Assembly (NCBI GenBank): GCA_001586965.3
Contig: LUCW03000649.1
Location: 1-40,000, forward strand
Source of the DNA: Sphaeroforma sirkka
Taxonomy: Eukaryota > Opisthokonta > Ichthyosporea > Ichthyophonida
Direction of reading: 5' to 3'
DNA: 40,000 nt
Part shown: one piece after another, positions 36,879 through 40,000 of the stretch
How the letters are laid out: each line of letters starts with the position of its first letter
How positions within the stretch are numbered: position 1 is the stretch's first letter
The notes under the pieces: generated by a model
Seen by the model: the letters and a program-made list of their open reading frames with translations, nothing else
Database searches by the model: none
What the model was told of the DNA's origin: nothing
Position numbers and translations under genes: made by a program

Positions 36879-37473
36879 CCATAATATCATTGTACTGCTT
36901 CAAGCTGCCGTTGTACCCTGGCTCGTGGAATAGCTCATAGCATGCCTTGCGTTTACCCACCATTGCTCGTATGCAGTTCTTACCTTGAAGGCATGACACA
37001 CATCGTGTGTACATATGACAACAACGAACATTTGAGAACCGATTGACATCACTGCATGTCAAACATACAAACATACCCTTGCATATACCACACCGTTCAT
37101 CAATATCTGTTGCTTGAGAACATACTTTACAGATAGCTGATGCATCCTCCATCGAAAGGTCGGGATCTCCCAAATCAGTGCTAACGTGTACTGCTGATTC
37201 CGACTGTAATGGCTCGATGTTATTCTGTGAATACTCTCTATGATAGACAGGAGGCACTGTCGGTAGATATGTATATGGGTGGTAACGATTAGCATTGTCT
37301 CTGTGAGCATCAATGTGTCCATTGTGATGCATGCTCGTATTGTAGTCACTGTAGAATGTGTGTTGCATGTGATACTCGTTGATAGGATGGAATTCTCCTT
37401 CACGCCTTTGGTGCTGTGGATGTATGTATGAGACATGGTTGGGGTTTGGTAACCCGAGATGTCCCCTAACCAT
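36874..37473 (-). CDS. Cys-rich putative zinc-binding protein in repeat-bounded cassette
   Basis: A 199-residue single-exon ORF with ATG at 37473 and TAA at 36874. The N-terminal half is rich in His, Asn, Tyr and Pro and likely disordered. The C-terminal region (about 114-178) has CKVC, then CGIC, CLTC, CC, a CVSC pair and further Cys, spaced like a double zinc-ribbon or treble-clef module. Such Cys-rich tails occur in transposases (piggyBac C-termini) and in RING/PHD-like proteins, but I cannot assign it to either. The cassette context suggests an element-encoded DNA-binding or accessory protein. That is inference. Confidence 0.6.
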   Translation of the reverse strand: MVRGHLGLPNPNHVSYIHPQHQRREGEFHPINEYHMQHTFYSDYNTSMHHNGHIDAHRDNANRYHPYTYLPTVPPVYHREYSQNNIEPLQSESAVHVSTDLGDPDLSMEDASAICKVCSQATDIDERCGICKGMFVCLTCSDVNRFSNVRCCHMYTRCVSCLQGKNCIRAMVGKRKACYELFHEPGYNGSLKQYNDIME

Positions 37474-37752
37474 AATAGAATACCCTGTGTATACGTGTTT
37501 GATTTAGCTGTTAGCTGTTCAATTTTTGTTTGTGTTGCCTTGACAAATTTTGAGAAATATAACCGAGTCACGTATGTTTTTGGACGGAAATTTAACGCTG
37601 AATCCATTCCGATATGCTCCGCCCGGCCTAAATGAATATTTCAGGGGGGATATGAGGGTTAACTGACGCACGTTGAGAATAGTGACGACTGGTTATCGTT
37701 TAAAAACAATCTGGGCCAGATTTTTGAAATAATGACGACTCGTCACTATTTG

Positions 37753-38262
37753 TGGGACTGGTGTATAAATTATAAAGAACTCATTTACTATATGACTTTA
37801 CTAAATAAAGAGTCATGAACTCATTTACTACATGACGTCAGCACTAGTCGCTACATTCCTACTCTAGCAAGTCTCGACTGTCAGACAGTGTCAAACTAAA
37901 GTCTAAACAGTCAGACTAAAATAAACTTCACATAAACTCTTAAAGTTAAAATAGTAGCCGAGAGTCCGCCCGTCCGGCTTCGAGTTCTTGTTCTATATTA
38001 CTCTTATTCTAGTTTCTGGTGGATTATTTTTTCCATAGCTTACTTTTTCGGGTGCAAGATTCTCTATTGGACGAGAGCGATGAATCCTTTGTTGACAAGT
38101 GCTCATAATTTCGTATAGGCGGAAATGTAATTTTAATACTATAATATCAAATATGTACTATGTCAGTATGTCTGTATTTCATACAACTTTTTTAACATTT
38201 TTAAATACTCGTGTGTGTTCTGTACCATAGCTCACAATATCAATACAACGAGAAAGAACACC
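37753..38262. other. spacer upstream of the FAD oxidase
   Basis: Includes a 39-bp direct repeat (GAACTCATTTACTAYATGAC at 37778 and 37817) and GTCAGACT-type low-complexity words to about 37920. No gene and no clear TATA box seen. Confidence 0.5.
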
Positions 38263-39849
38263 ATGGGTAAGGTAGTAGTGAACTCACTTCTCGCTATAAC
38301 AGCGGTTGTAGGCGGTCTGGAAGCCTACAAAATCACACCCAGACAAGCTACGCCGCTCGGGGAATGTATTTCAACCGTGTCACCAAATGTGACCGTTTAC
38401 GGCGTGGAGGACCCTTTTTTTCTTGATTCATACATAGGAACGAATCTAGGATACCAACAAGAACCAACGCTGGTCGTGAAGGTTCAAAATGTAGAAGATA
38501 TTAAGGCTGGAGTTGTCTGTGCTAAGTCGCTTAATGAAGAAATAGTCGTTAGGAACGGAGGTAATTCGTTCGCCGGTTTCTCGTATTCATCGGGTATAGT
38601 TCTCAACCTGGACGACTTCATCGACGTGCAAGTGGACACTATTGCTGGAAAGATTAAAGTAGAATCTGGCAACAGACTGGGCCGTATTTATGGTTTCTTA
38701 ATTGAAGCTTCAGAAGGTGGCAATATGTCGGTTATTGGAGCGGGTACCTGGCCCTATCTCGGAATAGCAGGACACTCACTATGTGCGGGATACGGCATGA
38801 TGGGTAGAAAGACAGGCTATATAACAGATCAGATAGAGCAGTTTGAAGTAGTCAACGCCACTGGTGATCTCATCGTGGTTTCGGAGGCTGAAAATAGCGA
38901 ACTCTTTTATGCCATGCGAGGAGGGTGCAGTTCGTCCTTTGGATTTATCACATCAGTTACAATTCATACGACAAATATCCCATCCGATAAGATGGTATAT
39001 ATTGACACGCGTGCACGTGGTCTCGAGGACTCGGTACAGGTTGGTAACTGGTGGCAGCAGTATGCGAGCATAGACGCACCAGAGGAATTGACATCGACTT
39101 TCACTTTTGGTGTAGGTGGTGATGATAATACCAACCCTTACGTCCGCATTCGTGGCGTCTATCTCGGCTCGAAAGCAGAAGCAGAGAGTGCGCTACTTGC
39201 TGATTTTGAGGTGGGCTTTAGTGGTATTTTCAGTACGACAGAAATTAAGGATATGTTTGTTGAGCACGATTACTTGGGAGGTGTGAATGCATTCACCGGA
39301 GTGGCAGAATTCAATACAGTGGATGACTTTAAAGCGATGACTACACTCGATAGGGAGTCTGTCTTCTACAAAACGAGTTTCCTTATGTTCGATGTTATTA
39401 CGGAGCCCAGTGCATATGAACAAGTCTTCCAGTATTTCACCGATGGAAAGCTTGACTACTTTGGATGGAAGGCGATGGGTGGTGCCCAAACCTCTAATTC
39501 TACCGTACAGCTGGGTGATGTTGACCATAACGATCCTAGATCACCTATTGTCAGGGGGCATCTAGTTCAATGCCATTTGGGTCTAACTGACACAACTAAC
39601 AGCGGGATTGAGGCGACTAAAGCTACCGTTTTAGAAGCTTCAGCAGTCATTGAGGCTTCCTTCATTTCTGAGCGCAATAGAATATGGAGATATCCTGGTT
39701 ATCTAGCAAGGTACGACGACTACATGACCACGGGGAATGCTGGCAATATCTACTTCGGCGAAGCCAACACTGAGAAGCTTACACGTGCGCGAGTGGACGC
39801 TGATGGCGAAGGAGTACTGATTTCGGACTCCTCAAGATACTTATTTTAA
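38263..39849 (+). CDS. secreted FAD-linked oxidoreductase, BBE-like
   Basis: A 528-residue intronless ORF starting at ATG 38263 (ACCATGG context). Residues 1-21 look like a signal peptide (VVVNSLLAITAVVGGLEA). The FAD-binding PCMH (FAD_binding_4) domain spans about 60-250: P68TLVVKV, R97NGGNSFAGFS107, SGIVLNL, VESGNRLG, and AGTWPYLGIAGHSLCAGYG (160-178). The C-terminal substrate domain ends with a NIYFGEAN motif corresponding to the YYG.N of berberine-bridge-like enzymes. In this family His (GGHS) and Cys (G.CP.VG) normally bind FAD covalently; here these positions are Asn101 and Trp163, so FAD should be non-covalent or binding altered. It probably oxidises a sugar or alcohol extracellularly; the substrate is unknown. 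Absence of introns contrasts with neighbours. Confidence 0.88.
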   Translation: MGKVVVNSLLAITAVVGGLEAYKITPRQATPLGECISTVSPNVTVYGVEDPFFLDSYIGTNLGYQQEPTLVVKVQNVEDIKAGVVCAKSLNEEIVVRNGGNSFAGFSYSSGIVLNLDDFIDVQVDTIAGKIKVESGNRLGRIYGFLIEASEGGNMSVIGAGTWPYLGIAGHSLCAGYGMMGRKTGYITDQIEQFEVVNATGDLIVVSEAENSELFYAMRGGCSSSFGFITSVTIHTTNIPSDKMVYIDTRARGLEDSVQVGNWWQQYASIDAPEELTSTFTFGVGGDDNTNPYVRIRGVYLGSKAEAESALLADFEVGFSGIFSTTEIKDMFVEHDYLGGVNAFTGVAEFNTVDDFKAMTTLDRESVFYKTSFLMFDVITEPSAYEQVFQYFTDGKLDYFGWKAMGGAQTSNSTVQLGDVDHNDPRSPIVRGHLVQCHLGLTDTTNSGIEATKATVLEASAVIEASFISERNRIWRYPGYLARYDDYMTTGNAGNIYFGEANTEKLTRARVDADGEGVLISDSSRYLF

Positions 39850-40000
39850 TTATCTCACACAGCGATAGAATAATACGATAAAGATTAAACTTTTTGTACT
39901 TTAATATGCCGGTACGACGATTCATGAGGCATACAATCTATTCGAAAAAACGCATGGAATACGTTGTTCAACATCAGCTGCACGACATGAAGATTAGTGT
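39850..40000. other. 3' flank of the FAD oxidase
   Basis: AT-rich, with near-consensus ATAAAG words at about 39880 but no exact AATAAA. No further gene visible before the window ends. Confidence 0.4.

Larger units (their letters stand above)
36604..37752. mobile_element. 1.15-kb cassette bounded by palindromic inverted repeats
   Basis: The 22 bases at 36604-36625 are the exact reverse complement of 37731-37752 (core TGACGAGTCGTCA). Since the motif is itself palindromic, its orientation is only set by the few flanking bases. Between them lies the Cys-rich ORF 37473-36874 and little else. No DDE transposase is recognised. I infer a small DNA transposon or its non-autonomous derivative. A target duplication was not identified. 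Confidence 0.55.

Overview
The window looks like nuclear DNA from an intron-rich unicellular eukaryote. Spliceosomal genes with GT-AG introns, tRNA-Lys genes with eukaryotic architecture, and very long (TA)n and (TG)n microsatellites all point that way. Gene families (glucosidase II beta, PIG-G, centrin) and splice style fit a protist near the animal/fungal lineage, such as an ichthyosporean, but that placement is only a guess. Exon models below were assembled by eye from splice motifs, reading-phase continuity and remembered family sequences. No search was run.

Layout. (1) 694-10173 (+): glucosidase II beta subunit (PRKCSH), 11 exons, 473 codons, ending in an HDEL-like HDEI. Most of its introns carry their own private tandem repeat, including a 34-bp array that duplicates a complete 3' splice site. 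(2) 10174-16043: a gene-poor accessory stretch. It holds a small possible membrane-protein ORF (-), two identical tRNA-Lys(CTT) genes inside a diverged segmental duplication, and two foldback (MITE-like) elements between them. (3) 16044-16751 (+): an intronless GNAT acetyltransferase of the yeast Mpr1-like type with TATA box and polyadenylation signal. (4) 27164-18116 (-): PIG-G, GPI ethanolamine-phosphate transferase 2, 16 exons, 1138 codons, in frame throughout. (5) 27705-30760 (+): a centrin, 7 exons, transcribed divergently from PIG-G across 540 bp; its first coding exon appears to be only the ATG. (6) 30761-34990: mostly featureless, with a probable three-exon orphan gene (-) at 33461-34990 and a weaker coding candidate near 32 kb. 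(7) 34991-37760: strongly low-complexity DNA ((TA)n, GTAG-rich and GACATGTC-rich blocks), followed by a 1.15-kb segment bounded by palindromic inverted repeats and carrying a Cys-rich ORF (-). (8) 38263-39849 (+): an intronless secreted FAD-linked oxidoreductase (BBE-like) that lacks both usual covalent FAD-anchoring residues.

Functional links: PRKCSH (N-glycan trimming and quality control) and PIG-G (GPI anchor assembly) are both ER glycoconjugate enzymes; nothing suggests they are co-regulated. Centrin is a centrosome, basal body or nuclear pore protein. The two intronless genes stand out against intron-dense neighbours and are the best candidates for later gain by transfer or retrocopy. 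I found no single undescribed biological system. The most unusual sequence features are the amplified splice-acceptor array and the palindrome-bounded Cys-rich cassette.
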